This document shows positions 51,464 to 61,839 of a DNA stretch of 64,000 nucleotides, one piece after another. Source of the DNA: Paractinoplanes polyasparticus (GTDB lineage: Bacteria > Actinomycetota > Actinomycetes > Mycobacteriales > Micromonosporaceae); assembly GCF_019710575.1 (NCBI RefSeq), contig NZ_JAHWFK010000008.1, forward strand, positions 241,314 to 305,313. The letters are read 5' to 3'. Each line of letters begins with the position of its first letter. Position 1 is the stretch's first letter. The notes beneath the pieces are model-generated. The model saw nothing but the letters and a program-made list of their open reading frames with translations, had not been told where the DNA came from and searched no databases. A program made the position numbers and the translations under genes.

Positions 51464-52882
51464 TCAGGCCAGTTCGAATCGCACCTTGCGGGTGGTCGGG
51501 TCGGCCTCGATCAGACGCGCCTGGATGCGCGCGCCCAACGGCAGCGCACCCAGGCAACGCGCCCGCACGGCGGGATCGTCGATCGCGACCGTGCCGCCGG
51601 GCGGGCGGTTCTTCGAGGGCTCGTCGAGGTCGAGCACGCCCGCGTCGAACAGCTCACCGACGCGGCCGTGCAGCAGCACCGCCTCGGCCAGGTCGATCGC
51701 GCCGCGGTTGGCCGCGCCGGCCAGCCGGTCCGACTCGGACATCGCCTTGGGCAGCCGCGGCAGCGCCGCCCGGGCCCACTCCGGGATCGGGTCGCCGGCC
51801 GCGACGGCCAGGCACACCTCGGTCGCGTAACGGTCGGCCAGCCGCCGCAGCGGGGCCGTGACGTGCGCGTACGGCGCGCCCACCCCGCCGTGCCCGGTCT
51901 GCTCGGGCGGCGTCCCGTCGAACGGGGTGTACGCCGCGCCCCGCAACAGATCGGCCGCCTGATCCAGGAATGCGGCCCCGCGCGGGCTGGCCGGGTCGAC
52001 AGCGGCGACCACCGTGCCGACCGGCGCGCCCGCCGGCCACAGCACGCCCAGCGACTTCGCGGCGACCTGGAGCTTGGCCACCGCCTCCGGCTTCGGCGCC
52101 GGCATCGTGCGCAGCAGCCCCACGCCGCCCCGCAGCATCAGGTCGGCCGCGGCCATGCCGGTGAGCAGTGAGATCTGGGCGTTGTGCTCCTCGATCGGGA
52201 GCGGCGCCCGCAGCACCAGACGCCATCCGCCCTCGTGCTCCTCGACCTCCTGCTCGGGCAGCGGCAGGTTCACCGCCCCGCGCTCCGTGGCACGGGCCGC
52301 GAGCAGCGTGCCGAGCTCCGGCAGCAGCGCCAGCGGCTCGGGCGGCGCGCCCGCGTCCACCTGCTGCTGCACGCCTTCGTAGCTGAGCTTGGCCCGGCTG
52401 CGGACCCGCGCCCGTTCGAGCGCCACCGAGGTCGTCGCGCCGTCGGCGTCGAGCTCGATCGTCCACACCACGGCGGCCCGCTCGACGTCGGGAAACAGGC
52501 TGACCGCGTCCTCGCTCAGCACCGCCGGGTGCAGCGGGATGCGGCCGTCGGGCAGATAGATCGTCTGGCCGCGGACCCAGGTCTCGGCCTCGAGCGCGCC
52601 CCCCGGGCTCACGTAGGAGGCGACGTCGGCGATTGCGTAGAGCACCCGGTAACCGCCACCCGGCCGCCGGCTCAGGTGCATGGCCTGGTCGAGGTCCTTG
52701 GAGGTGGCCGGGTCGATCGTCACGAACGGCACGTCGGTGCGGTCGGCCACCGGCGGCATCGGCCCGGCGGCCGCGGCTTCGGCCTCACCGAGCGCCTCGG
52801 GCGGGAACTCCGTCGGGAGCCCCAGCTCAACCCGCAGCGCAGCGAAGTCGATATGCGGCGCCCACACTCGTCTGATCGGCAC
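51464..52882 (-). CDS. RNB-domain ribonuclease (RNase II/R-like)
   Basis: The 472-residue product is mainly an RNB catalytic domain: 'FVTIDPATSKDLDQAMHL' carries the Asp cluster that binds Mg2+, followed by 'YAIADVASYVSPG' and 'TIYLPDGRIPLHP...LSEDAVSLFP', and 'YAHVTAPLRRLADRYATEV' near the end. Such enzymes degrade RNA from the 3' end. It lacks the N-terminal cold-shock and most of the S1 domain of classic RNase R, as usual for the short actinobacterial form. The GTG start is 52882. Confidence 0.92.
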   Translation of the reverse strand: MPIRRVWAPHIDFAALRVELGLPTEFPPEALGEAEAAAAGPMPPVADRTDVPFVTIDPATSKDLDQAMHLSRRPGGGYRVLYAIADVASYVSPGGALEAETWVRGQTIYLPDGRIPLHPAVLSEDAVSLFPDVERAAVVWTIELDADGATTSVALERARVRSRAKLSYEGVQQQVDAGAPPEPLALLPELGTLLAARATERGAVNLPLPEQEVEEHEGGWRLVLRAPLPIEEHNAQISLLTGMAAADLMLRGGVGLLRTMPAPKPEAVAKLQVAAKSLGVLWPAGAPVGTVVAAVDPASPRGAAFLDQAADLLRGAAYTPFDGTPPEQTGHGGVGAPYAHVTAPLRRLADRYATEVCLAVAAGDPIPEWARAALPRLPKAMSESDRLAGAANRGAIDLAEAVLLHGRVGELFDAGVLDLDEPSKNRPPGGTVAIDDPAVRARCLGALPLGARIQARLIEADPTTRKVRFELA

Positions 52883-52969
52883 GGCTCATTCCTACCAGTT
52901 ACCGACGCGGGTGGCAGGAATGCAGAAGGGCCGCGCCGGTGTGGCGCGGCCCTCCGTCGTGCGGTGGTG

Positions 52970-54685
52970 TTAGCGGCCGCGGCGGGTGGTCGTCTTGCGG
53001 GGCTTGGCCGGGGCGGCGTCCATCATGTCCGCGGCCGGGGTGTTGCCCAGCGCGGCCTCACGGGCGGCGGCGGCCGTGGTGGCCCGCTTGACCCGCGACG
53101 CGTTGGTGGCCGAAGTCTTGGCGGTGGCTCCGGCCCGCGGAGCGTTCGCCGTCCGCGCCGCCCGGCCGCGGGTCGCCCCGGCCTCGTTGGCGGTGCTGCG
53201 CTTGGCCGTCGGCGTTGCGGCGGGCTTGTTGCCGCCGCGGGCCGCCACCGGGCTCAGCCCGGCCACCTTGGCCACCGCCGAGCGAGAGCCACTCGCCGGC
53301 CGGGAACCGCTCGCCGGCCGGGAACCGCTCGCCGAGCGTGAGCCGGTCGCGGGCCGGGAGGCCGCCGTGCCCTCGATCGCCGTGCGCCCGAGCGAGCGGG
53401 GCGGCGTTGCCTTGCGGGCCGTCGTCGTCTTGCTCGCGGGCGCCTGCTTCGCGGCCGTCCTGGTGGCCGGCGCCTTCTTGGCGGCGGCTGCCTTGGTCGT
53501 CGACGCGCGCTTGTCGGCGGCCTTCGTGGCCGGGGCCTTCTTCGCGGCGGCCTTCGTGGCGGGCGCCTTCTTCGCGGCCACCTTGGTCGCCGGAGCCTTC
53601 GTCGCCGCGGTCTTCCGGGCTGTCGTCGCCTTCGTGGCAGCGGTCTTACCGCCCGCAGTGGCGGTGGCCTTCTTGGCCGCAGTACCGGTCTTCTTGGCCG
53701 CAGTAGCAGCGGCCTTCTTCACCGCAGTACCGGCCGCCTTAGCCGCAGTGGTGGCCACCTTCTTGGCCGCCGTCGCCTTGGTGGCGGCAGCCTTCGCCGG
53801 CGATGCCTTCTTGGCCGGGGCGGCCTTCTTCGTAGCTGGCTTGGCCGCGCCGGCCGCCGCCTTCCGCGCCGTCGCGGTCGCCTTGGCACCCTTGGCCGCG
53901 GCGGCCGCGGCCCGGTTGGCCGACGCCGCCGAACTGCGGTCGGCCGACGCGGCGACCCGGTTGGCGCCCGACTTGGCGCTGGTCGCCGCCGCCTTGTTGG
54001 CCGACGCGGTGGAGCTGCGGTGGTAGCCGGCCTTGGCCGTGGTGGCCGCCGACTTGTTCGCCGACGCCGTGGCACTACGTGCAGCAGCACTACCCGCCGC
54101 GGTCGCCGCCTTCGACGTAGCAGCCGCCGACTTGTTCGCCGACGCCGTGGCGCTACGCGCGGCAGCACTACCGGCCGCGGTTGCCGCCTTCGACGCGGCG
54201 GCAGCCGACTTGTTGGCCGACGCCGTGGCGTTGCGCGAAGCGGCACTGCCGGCCCCCGTCGCCGCCTTCTTCGCGGCCGCGGTCTTCTTGCTCGCAGTCG
54301 TCATCGCACCAGCCTTGGTTGCCGCCGTCTTCTTCGGCGCAGCCTTCTTGACCGCAGTCCTGGCCGTCGTCTTCTTGGGCGCGGCGATGGTCGCCGTCGT
54401 GGTGGCCGGGCCCGGCTCGGCCGCCGCAACGGTGCGCCGCGGGGTCACGGGCCGCTTCGTGGTCGCCTTGGCTGCTGCCGATCGAGCCGCGGCGGGCCGA
54501 GCCGCAGTGGCCGGCTTCCGGGTGGCGGCGGACGCGGCGGCCGGCTTACGGGCTGTGGCCGCGGCGGCCGGCTTACGGGCGGCGGCGGACGCGGAAGACT
54601 TCGTGGACTGACTTGCCCCCGTACGCGAAATACGGCTTTTGTCCGCCGTAGTGGCAGAACGGGGGGCCTTTTTGGCAGCGGCCAT
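52970..54685 (-). CDS. Histone H1-like Lys/Ala-rich DNA-binding protein
   Basis: The 571-residue protein is nearly all Ala, Lys, Thr, Ser and Arg, built of 'AAKK', 'KAPATK' and 'TAAKKA' units like eukaryotic H1 tails and bacterial AlgP/HupB-tail proteins. It should bind DNA or RNA without sequence preference and be largely unfolded. It includes three copies of a 26-residue repeat ('ASANKSAA...KAATAAGSAA') and several 8-residue 'KKAPATKA' repeats. ATG 54685 follows AAGGAGG about 10 nt upstream. No folded HU or Lsr2 domain is seen, so a nucleoid role is inferred from composition only. Confidence 0.75.
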   Translation of the reverse strand: MAAAKKAPRSATTADKSRISRTGASQSTKSSASAAARKPAAAATARKPAAASAATRKPATAARPAAARSAAAKATTKRPVTPRRTVAAAEPGPATTTATIAAPKKTTARTAVKKAAPKKTAATKAGAMTTASKKTAAAKKAATGAGSAASRNATASANKSAAAASKAATAAGSAAARSATASANKSAAATSKAATAAGSAAARSATASANKSAATTAKAGYHRSSTASANKAAATSAKSGANRVAASADRSSAASANRAAAAAAKGAKATATARKAAAGAAKPATKKAAPAKKASPAKAAATKATAAKKVATTAAKAAGTAVKKAAATAAKKTGTAAKKATATAGGKTAATKATTARKTAATKAPATKVAAKKAPATKAAAKKAPATKAADKRASTTKAAAAKKAPATRTAAKQAPASKTTTARKATPPRSLGRTAIEGTAASRPATGSRSASGSRPASGSRPASGSRSAVAKVAGLSPVAARGGNKPAATPTAKRSTANEAGATRGRAARTANAPRAGATAKTSATNASRVKRATTAAAAREAALGNTPAADMMDAAPAKPRKTTTRRGR

Positions 54686-54814
54686 CTGGGTGTTTCCTCC
54701 TTGCGAATGACTGCGCGAATGGCTGCGGGCTCGTCTCCGCACGGAGACTGCGACGTTCAGTAAGAGAACGATCGATAGCGAAGCTGGAGGCGGCTGATTC
54801 AGCTGGCGCCTCGG

Positions 54815-55018
54815 TCAGCTGACCTCCCCGTTCCAGCGGGCATCCTCGGCGTCCCAGTCCGCGTTGCGCTTCTCGACCGTCTCGAGGGCATGCGAAGCTT
54901 CGTCGGCCGTGGCGTAGGGGCCGAGTCGATATTGAGCAGGACAAACGTCGTCGCCGTGCTCGACCCGATGGTGGCGGAGGCACCAGAACCAGCCGCCGCC
55001 GGACCCACTGTCGCTCAT
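54815..55018 (-). CDS. Small conserved actinobacterial protein
   Basis: The 67-residue product has 'GWFWCLRHHRVEHGDDVCPAQ', then 'RLGPYATADEASHALETVEKRN' and an acidic Trp-containing end. Proteins with the 'CLRHHxVE...LGPYAT-EA-xALE' pattern are frequent in actinobacteria and may be small metal- or nucleic-acid-binding proteins; function is unknown. ATG 55018 is chosen for the conserved start; ATG 55066 would add an unconserved leader. Confidence 0.75.
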   Translation of the reverse strand: MSDSGSGGGWFWCLRHHRVEHGDDVCPAQYRLGPYATADEASHALETVEKRNADWDAEDARWNGEVS

Positions 55019-55111
55019 GCAATCACTCTGCACCTCAAACCGACCATCCGCCACCGATTCGGGCAAAAAGTCCTAGATTTCCACATTGGATGATGAGGGG
55101 AAGAGCACAAA

Positions 55112-55141
55112 AACCGCCCCGGCCGTACGGCCGGGGCGGTT
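55112..55141 (-). terminator. Rho-independent terminator of asd
   Basis: AACCGCCCCGGCCGT and its exact complement form a 15-bp perfect stem. On the minus strand it is followed directly by a T-run (GGTTTTTGTG). It lies 16 nt after the asd stop. Confidence 0.9.
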
Positions 55142-55156
55142 CTGTATTACGGGCTG

Positions 55157-57092
<1,936 letters not shown>

Positions 57093-57095
57093 CGC

Positions 57096-57698
57096 CTAGA
57101 GGGATTTGGGCTTGTAGGCCCAGTGCCAGTTCTCCCGGGGCACGTTCATCTCGAAGCCGTACTTCTCGCCGTTCTGCTTCATCCAGGCGAGCGCCTTGGA
57201 GTTGAGGTCGAGGTCGGTAGCCATGCCCCAGCCGTGCTCGCTGGTGCCGGGCTTGGCCGCCAGCCCGCCCTGGGAGTACAGACCCTTCCGCCGTACGAGA
57301 TCGACCTGCTCCGCGTACGGGCGGTAGGAGTCGGTGATGCCGATGTGCACGCCGTCCTTCTTGGCGTCGCCGATCATCTGGTTGAGCGACTGGGCGGCCG
57401 GCGCCCACAGCTTGTGCCGGGTGTTGCCGACCTGTTCCAGCGCGCTCGCCGGGATCCGCCCGTTGCCGTAGCCGGCCAGGTCGGTCGGGATGCCCTTGCT
57501 GTTCAGCGAGTATGACTTGTTCGACGTGGAGGTCTGCGCGACGGCGTCCTCCAGCGCGTTGGCGAAGGTGCCGCCCTCCGCGCCCGATGCCGGTTTCACC
57601 CCCTGCTGCTGGATGTTCCGGCCGGCCTGTTGCGTCTGCAGCGCGATCATGCGGCTCTGAATGTCCGCGATCCGCGAGCCCATTCTCTCGATCCCCAC
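57096..57698 (-). CDS. M15-family D-alanyl-D-alanine carboxypeptidase-like protein without signal peptide
   Basis: The C-terminal half (about 85-200) is a VanY/M15 zinc peptidase: zinc ligands His155 and Asp162 in 'SEHGWGMATD' and His192 in 'ENWHWAY', with Glu189 as base. The N-terminal part is not a signal peptide but a short amphipathic helix ('RIADIQSRMIALQ') and a low-complexity linker with 'FANALEDAV'. This N-terminus resembles that of cell-wall hydrolases in actinobacterial flagellar clusters, so export by the flagellar route is possible; no flagellar genes are in the window. GTG 57698 starts the frame. Confidence 0.85.
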   Translation of the reverse strand: MGIERMGSRIADIQSRMIALQTQQAGRNIQQQGVKPASGAEGGTFANALEDAVAQTSTSNKSYSLNSKGIPTDLAGYGNGRIPASALEQVGNTRHKLWAPAAQSLNQMIGDAKKDGVHIGITDSYRPYAEQVDLVRRKGLYSQGGLAAKPGTSEHGWGMATDLDLNSKALAWMKQNGEKYGFEMNVPRENWHWAYKPKSL

Positions 57699-57735
57699 GG
57701 ACTCCTGTTCGGCACCCGCCCGGAAACCTGAGGCG

Positions 57736-58869
57736 CTACGGCAGATTCACCGGCTCGCGACGCTCGGCTCCCTCCAGGCGGTGGGCCAGGTCGAGCTCGA
57801 CCTCCGAGGTCTGGTTGCGGCGGTTGGGCAGCATGTTGGTGACCAGCACGATCAGCGCGCCGATGCCGGCGTACAGGGCGAGCACGATCAGGTGCCGGCT
57901 GATCTCGGCCGCCGGGAAGTACAGGTTGTCGCGTACGGCCTGGACCCCGGCCCCGGTGGGCAGGTTCACGCCGAGGATCCGGCCGAAGTCGGGCAGGAAC
58001 TCGGGCAGGATGCTGGCCCCGGAGATCACCGTGCCCAGCGTGAAGTACAGCGCGCCGACCACCGCACCGGGCGAGCCGAAGATCGCCACCGCGCCGGCCG
58101 TGGACGCGGTGATGGCCAGCGAGATGAGCGAGAAGATGGCGAGCATCTCGCCGCGGTCGGCGGTGACACCCACCCCGAACCAGCCCATCGACCACAGCAC
58201 CACCGCGGCCGAGGCGACGGCGTAGACCATCAGCGTGCTGACGTGGGCGATGCCGCGGCGCCAGGAGCGGCGGGTGCGCGGGATGAGGCGCCCGAGGCCC
58301 ATCGAGGCGACCGTGCCGCCGAGCGCGAGGGCCTGCGTGAGGAAGCCGAGCGAGACGCCGTTGACGTCGTCGTCGGGCAGCGGCACGACGTCGGTGATCG
58401 GCGGCGGCGCGTTGAGGGCCTGGGCCCGGGCCACGGAGATGCGGTTGCCGCTGCGGGCCAGCTGGGCCAGGGTCGCTGCGGTCCGCTGCTGCACGACCGA
58501 GGTGAAGGTGGTGCGCAGCAGGTTCGCGGCGGACGGGCCGGCGGCCGAGGCGACGTAGAGGTGGGGCTGGGCGCCGGTGATGTCGACACCGCCGTACACG
58601 TCCCGGCGTTTGATGGCGATCTCGAGGTCGTCGGCCGTGGCGTAGTCGGTGACCCGGAACACGCCCCGCTCGGTGAGCAGGCTCGCCACCTCGGCGCGGC
58701 CGCCCGGCGGCGCCACCAGCCCGACCGGCACGTCGCGCGGCTGCGCCTTGTGCCCCATGCCGAGGTAATAGGCGGTCAGGCCGAGCTGGACGAGTACACC
58801 GATCACGCACACGGCCAGCGCGAACCGCCGGAACCGCAGCACCGACTCGGCTGGTTGTTGCTGTGTCAC
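57736..58869 (-). CDS. Membrane protein of the DUF3533/ABC-2 transporter-like type
   Basis: The 377-residue product has one N-terminal helix (about 18-38), a 150-residue exported domain, and five to six C-terminal helices, the layout of YhgE/Pip and DUF3533 proteins related to ABC-2 permeases. 'VPVGLVAPPGG' after the first helix and 'GTVISGASILPEFLP' near the end fit. No ATPase is adjacent. GTG 58869 gives the 'MTQQQPAESVLRFRRF' start with the short charged tail usual for the family; ATG 58896 is the alternative. Confidence 0.75.
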   Translation of the reverse strand: MTQQQPAESVLRFRRFALAVCVIGVLVQLGLTAYYLGMGHKAQPRDVPVGLVAPPGGRAEVASLLTERGVFRVTDYATADDLEIAIKRRDVYGGVDITGAQPHLYVASAAGPSAANLLRTTFTSVVQQRTAATLAQLARSGNRISVARAQALNAPPPITDVVPLPDDDVNGVSLGFLTQALALGGTVASMGLGRLIPRTRRSWRRGIAHVSTLMVYAVASAAVVLWSMGWFGVGVTADRGEMLAIFSLISLAITASTAGAVAIFGSPGAVVGALYFTLGTVISGASILPEFLPDFGRILGVNLPTGAGVQAVRDNLYFPAAEISRHLIVLALYAGIGALIVLVTNMLPNRRNQTSEVELDLAHRLEGAERREPVNLP

Positions 58870-58914
58870 TCTTGCAGCTTTACGGACGAAAAGCATTCAT
58901 GGGACCGTTTCGGT

Positions 58915-59805
58915 CTAACCGGCCTTCTCGTCGATGAGGGCGAGAAGGGCCCGGGCCGCGGCGCTGGGCCGGCGCACAGCGGAGAAGGCCACCCCCAGGG
59001 GCCACTCCAGGTCGGCGTCGGCCACGCTCTTGATGACCAGGCCCGTACGGTCGTCGGGCACCACGAACGGCGGCAGGATGGCCACTCCGAGGCCCTCGCG
59101 GACGAAGCTCGCGCCGGTGGCGATGTCGGTGACCTCGATCGCCACGTGGCGCTGCACGCCGGCGTCGGTGAACGCCTTGTCGACGACCGTCCGGTTGCCG
59201 TAGCCGGAGGGGAAGTCGACAAACGGCTCGCCGCCCAGTTCGGCCATGCGCACCTCGTCGGCGCCGGCCAGCCGGTGACCCGCGGGCAGCACCAGTTCGA
59301 GCCGGCGGCTGCCGAGCGGCCGCACCCGGATGCCGGGCGGCGGCCGCCCCGGGGCCGAGACGAAGGTCAGGTCGAGCGTGCCGTCGGCCAGCCAGTCGAG
59401 CAGGCCGACCGAGCCCCGCGGCGAGACGTGCAGACGCAGCCCGACGTTCGGGTGCTCGCGGTGGAACGCGCCGAGCAGGGCCGGCACGTCGATGAGGCCG
59501 ACGGAGATGAGCGTGCCGATGCGGACCGTGCCGCGTAGGCCGCCGCGCACCTCGTCGACGGCGTCCCGGGCGTCGCGCACGGCGTCGAGCGCGGCCCGGG
59601 CGCGGGGCAGCAGCGCCTCGCCGGCGTCGGTCAGCTCGACCCGCTTGGAGGTGCGGTCGAGCAGGCGGGCGCCGAGCTCGCGCTCCATCGCCTTGATCAC
59701 GGCGGAGACGCCGGACTGCACGACGTGCAGGCGGGCCGCGGCCCGGGTGAAGTTGCGTTCCTCGGCGACGGCGACGAAGTACTCGAAGTGGCGCAGTTCC
59801 AGCAC
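58915..59805 (-). CDS. LysR-family transcriptional regulator
   Basis: The 296-residue protein has the LysR helix-turn-helix at 1-60 ('LELRHFEYFVAVAEERNFTRAAARLHVVQSGVSAVIKAME') and a periplasmic-binding-like effector domain ('VRIGTLISVGLIDVPALLGAF', 'LELVLPAGHRLAG', 'VREGLGVAILPPFVV'). The effector is unknown. It is divergent from the MFS transporter gene with 66 bp between, the classic arrangement of a regulator and its target. Confidence 0.93.
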   Translation of the reverse strand: MLELRHFEYFVAVAEERNFTRAAARLHVVQSGVSAVIKAMERELGARLLDRTSKRVELTDAGEALLPRARAALDAVRDARDAVDEVRGGLRGTVRIGTLISVGLIDVPALLGAFHREHPNVGLRLHVSPRGSVGLLDWLADGTLDLTFVSAPGRPPPGIRVRPLGSRRLELVLPAGHRLAGADEVRMAELGGEPFVDFPSGYGNRTVVDKAFTDAGVQRHVAIEVTDIATGASFVREGLGVAILPPFVVPDDRTGLVIKSVADADLEWPLGVAFSAVRRPSAAARALLALIDEKAG

Positions 59806-59822
59806 GAATCGTGATTGTAGTC

Positions 59823-59850
59823 AGCATCGATCATCGTTGGTGTTGATGCT
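59823..59850. promoter_or_regulatory. Candidate LysR operator
   Basis: AGCATC (59823-59828) and GATGCT (59845-59850) form an interrupted dyad in the lysR-MFS gap, with a nested ATCA/TGAT pair inside. The spacing is longer than the T-N11-A consensus, so it is only a candidate. Confidence 0.4.
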
Positions 59851-59871
59851 CGGGCGACGCAGGCTCATGGC

Positions 59872-61095
59872 ATGACCGTCTTGACCCAGCACCGCCCCGC
59901 TCCGGTCGCGAGCGACTCGCCACGGCACGGCCGGGGGTTCTGGCTGATCGCCGCCGTCTATCTCGTCGCCCTCGCCTTCTCGACGGTGCCGACCCCGCTC
60001 TACCCGCTCTACCAGCGGGTAGACGGCTTCTCCGGGTTCACTGTGACGGTCGTCTTCGCGGTCTACGCGGTCGGCGTGATCATCAGCCTGCTGCTCGCCG
60101 GCCACGTCTCGGACTGGACCGGGCGGCGACGGGTGCTCCTGGTCGCGCTCGGGCTCGAGATCCTCGCGGGCGTGGTGTTCCTCACCTGGACGGCGCTGCC
60201 GGGTCTGATCGCCGCCCGGCTCCTCACCGGCCTGGGCGTCGGGCTGCTCACCGCCACCGCCACGGCGTACCTGCTCGAACTGCACCGGGCACACCGTCCC
60301 GGGGCGACCGGCACCCGCTTCGAGGTCGTGTCGTCGGCCGCCAATCTGGGCGGTCTCGGCGCGGGCACCCTCGTCGCCGGCGCCCTGGCCCAGTTCGTCG
60401 CCTCTCCCCTACGTACGCCGTACGTCGTCTTTCTGATCCTGCTGGCCCTCAGCGTCGTCGCCGTCGCCGTCGCGCCCGAGACGGTAATCGCGCCGGCCAC
60501 CCGGCCGAAGTACCGGCCGCAGGGCGTGAAGATCGCCGGAAACCGCCGGACCGTGGTGGTCGCCACCGCCTCCGCCTTCGCCGCGTTCGCCGTGTTCGGG
60601 CTGTTCACCTCGCTCGCGCCCAGCTTCGTGGCCGGCACGCTGCACCACCCGAGCCGCCTGCTGGCCGGCGTCACCGTCTTCGTCGTGTTCGGCGCAGGCG
60701 CCGCCAGCCAGGCCGTCAGCGGCCGGCTGGCCCCCCGCGTCCGATTCGTCAGCGGCCTCGCCGCGCAGGCTGCGGGCCTGGTCACGCTCGCGACCGGCAT
60801 GCAGACGGCATCGCTCCCGCTCTTCCTGATCGGCGGCGCGGTCGCCGGCGCGGGCGCGGGCATCCTGTTCAAGTCGGCGGTCGGCACGATCGCCGCCGGC
60901 GCCCCCGCCCACCAGCGCGGCGAGAGCCTGGCCGGGCTCTTCCTGATCGCCTACCTAGGCCTGGTGGGCCCGGTGCTCGGACTGGGCCTGGCCGGCCAGC
61001 ACGTGGCCGCGACGACCTCGATGCTGTGGTTCACCGGGCTCCTGCTGACCCTGCTCGGCACCGTCTTCACCGTGGATCGTTGGGGCACAAACTAA
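59872..61095 (+). CDS. MFS transporter
   Basis: The 407-residue protein has twelve predicted membrane helices. The MFS signature between helices 2 and 3 is seen as 'LAGHVSDWTGRRRVL', and 'RLLTGLGVGLLTATATAYLLE' is the helix-4/5 block of drug exporters. The N-terminal 'STVPTPLYPLYQ' is typical of a DHA1-like actinobacterial group. The substrate is unknown. It is probably controlled by the divergent LysR regulator. Confidence 0.92.
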   Translation: MTVLTQHRPAPVASDSPRHGRGFWLIAAVYLVALAFSTVPTPLYPLYQRVDGFSGFTVTVVFAVYAVGVIISLLLAGHVSDWTGRRRVLLVALGLEILAGVVFLTWTALPGLIAARLLTGLGVGLLTATATAYLLELHRAHRPGATGTRFEVVSSAANLGGLGAGTLVAGALAQFVASPLRTPYVVFLILLALSVVAVAVAPETVIAPATRPKYRPQGVKIAGNRRTVVVATASAFAAFAVFGLFTSLAPSFVAGTLHHPSRLLAGVTVFVVFGAGAASQAVSGRLAPRVRFVSGLAAQAAGLVTLATGMQTASLPLFLIGGAVAGAGAGILFKSAVGTIAAGAPAHQRGESLAGLFLIAYLGLVGPVLGLGLAGQHVAATTSMLWFTGLLLTLLGTVFTVDRWGTN

Positions 61096-61111
61096 TCGCT
61101 ACCCTGGGGAG

Positions 61112-61540
61112 GTGGCCGATGACCCCCTCGAACTGGAGCGCCAGGTGTGCTTCGCCCTGTCGGTGGCTTCGCGCAGCGTGGTGGCTCTCTACCGCCCGCT
61201 GCTCGAGCCGATGGGCCTGACCCACCCGCAATACCTGGTGATGCTCGCTCTCTGGCAGCACGCGCCGCTGTCCGTGCGCGATCTCAGCCGGCTGCTCCAG
61301 CTCGATCCGGGCACCCTCTCGCCACTGCTCAAGAGGCTCGACACCATCGGGTACGTCGACCGGCAGCGCGACCCGGCCGACGAGCGCAGCCTCGCCGTCA
61401 CCCTCACCGCCCGGGGCCGGACACTGCGGGCCGAGGCCGAAAAGATCCCGCCCGCGATCGTCGCCCGATTGGGTATGCCAATCGACGAGCTGGAGTCGTT
61501 GCACGCGGCACTCACACGGGTGATTGCGGCGGCCCACTGA
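61112..61540 (+). CDS. MarR-family regulator, OhrR-like
   Basis: The 142-residue protein follows the OhrR pattern: 'LELERQVCFALSVASRSVVALYRPLLEPMGLTHPQYLVMLALW' places Cys13 at the peroxide-sensing position, followed by the MarR winged helix ('LSVRDLSRLLQLDPGTLSPLLKRLDTIGYVDRQRDPADERSLAVTLT'). OhrR proteins release DNA when Cys is oxidised by organic hydroperoxides and usually control ohr. No ohr gene is in the window; the next gene is the GAPDH-like one. TACCCT (61100-61105) is 6 nt before the GTG start. Confidence 0.88.
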   Translation: MADDPLELERQVCFALSVASRSVVALYRPLLEPMGLTHPQYLVMLALWQHAPLSVRDLSRLLQLDPGTLSPLLKRLDTIGYVDRQRDPADERSLAVTLTARGRTLRAEAEKIPPAIVARLGMPIDELESLHAALTRVIAAAH

Positions 61541-61839
61541 TGGATTCGCGAAACCGATCCCGTCGGATGAATTGTTTCACACGAATCCCCTGGCCGATTT
61601 ACGCAATGCCAGTCCGGAAGGCGCACGAAACCTTGATTGTCTTTGAGCAAGAATCAGCAGCTAGGAAGGCACGAAGACGGCCATGGATGCCGGGAACGTC
61701 CGTCGATCATGGACAGATGTGACCCTCCGTGCGTTGACGTGCAAGTTGCACGACTCTTAGTGTCGAGCCTGTGACTCCGAGTGTCGGAAGACCTCGGGCG
61801 CGCGACAGCTCCGTCAAAACCGGCCCAGGAGAACGTTCC
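61541..61839 (+). promoter_or_regulatory. 300-bp intergenic region with promoter and perfect palindrome
   Basis: No gene is seen. TTGACG (61734-61739) and TAGTGT (61758-61763), 18 nt apart, make a good promoter for the GAPDH-like gene. Between them lies CGTGCAAGTTGCACG (61738-61752), a perfect 15-bp palindrome, so a repressor bound there would block polymerase. The stretch 61541-61700 is lower in GC and featureless. Confidence 0.7.
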
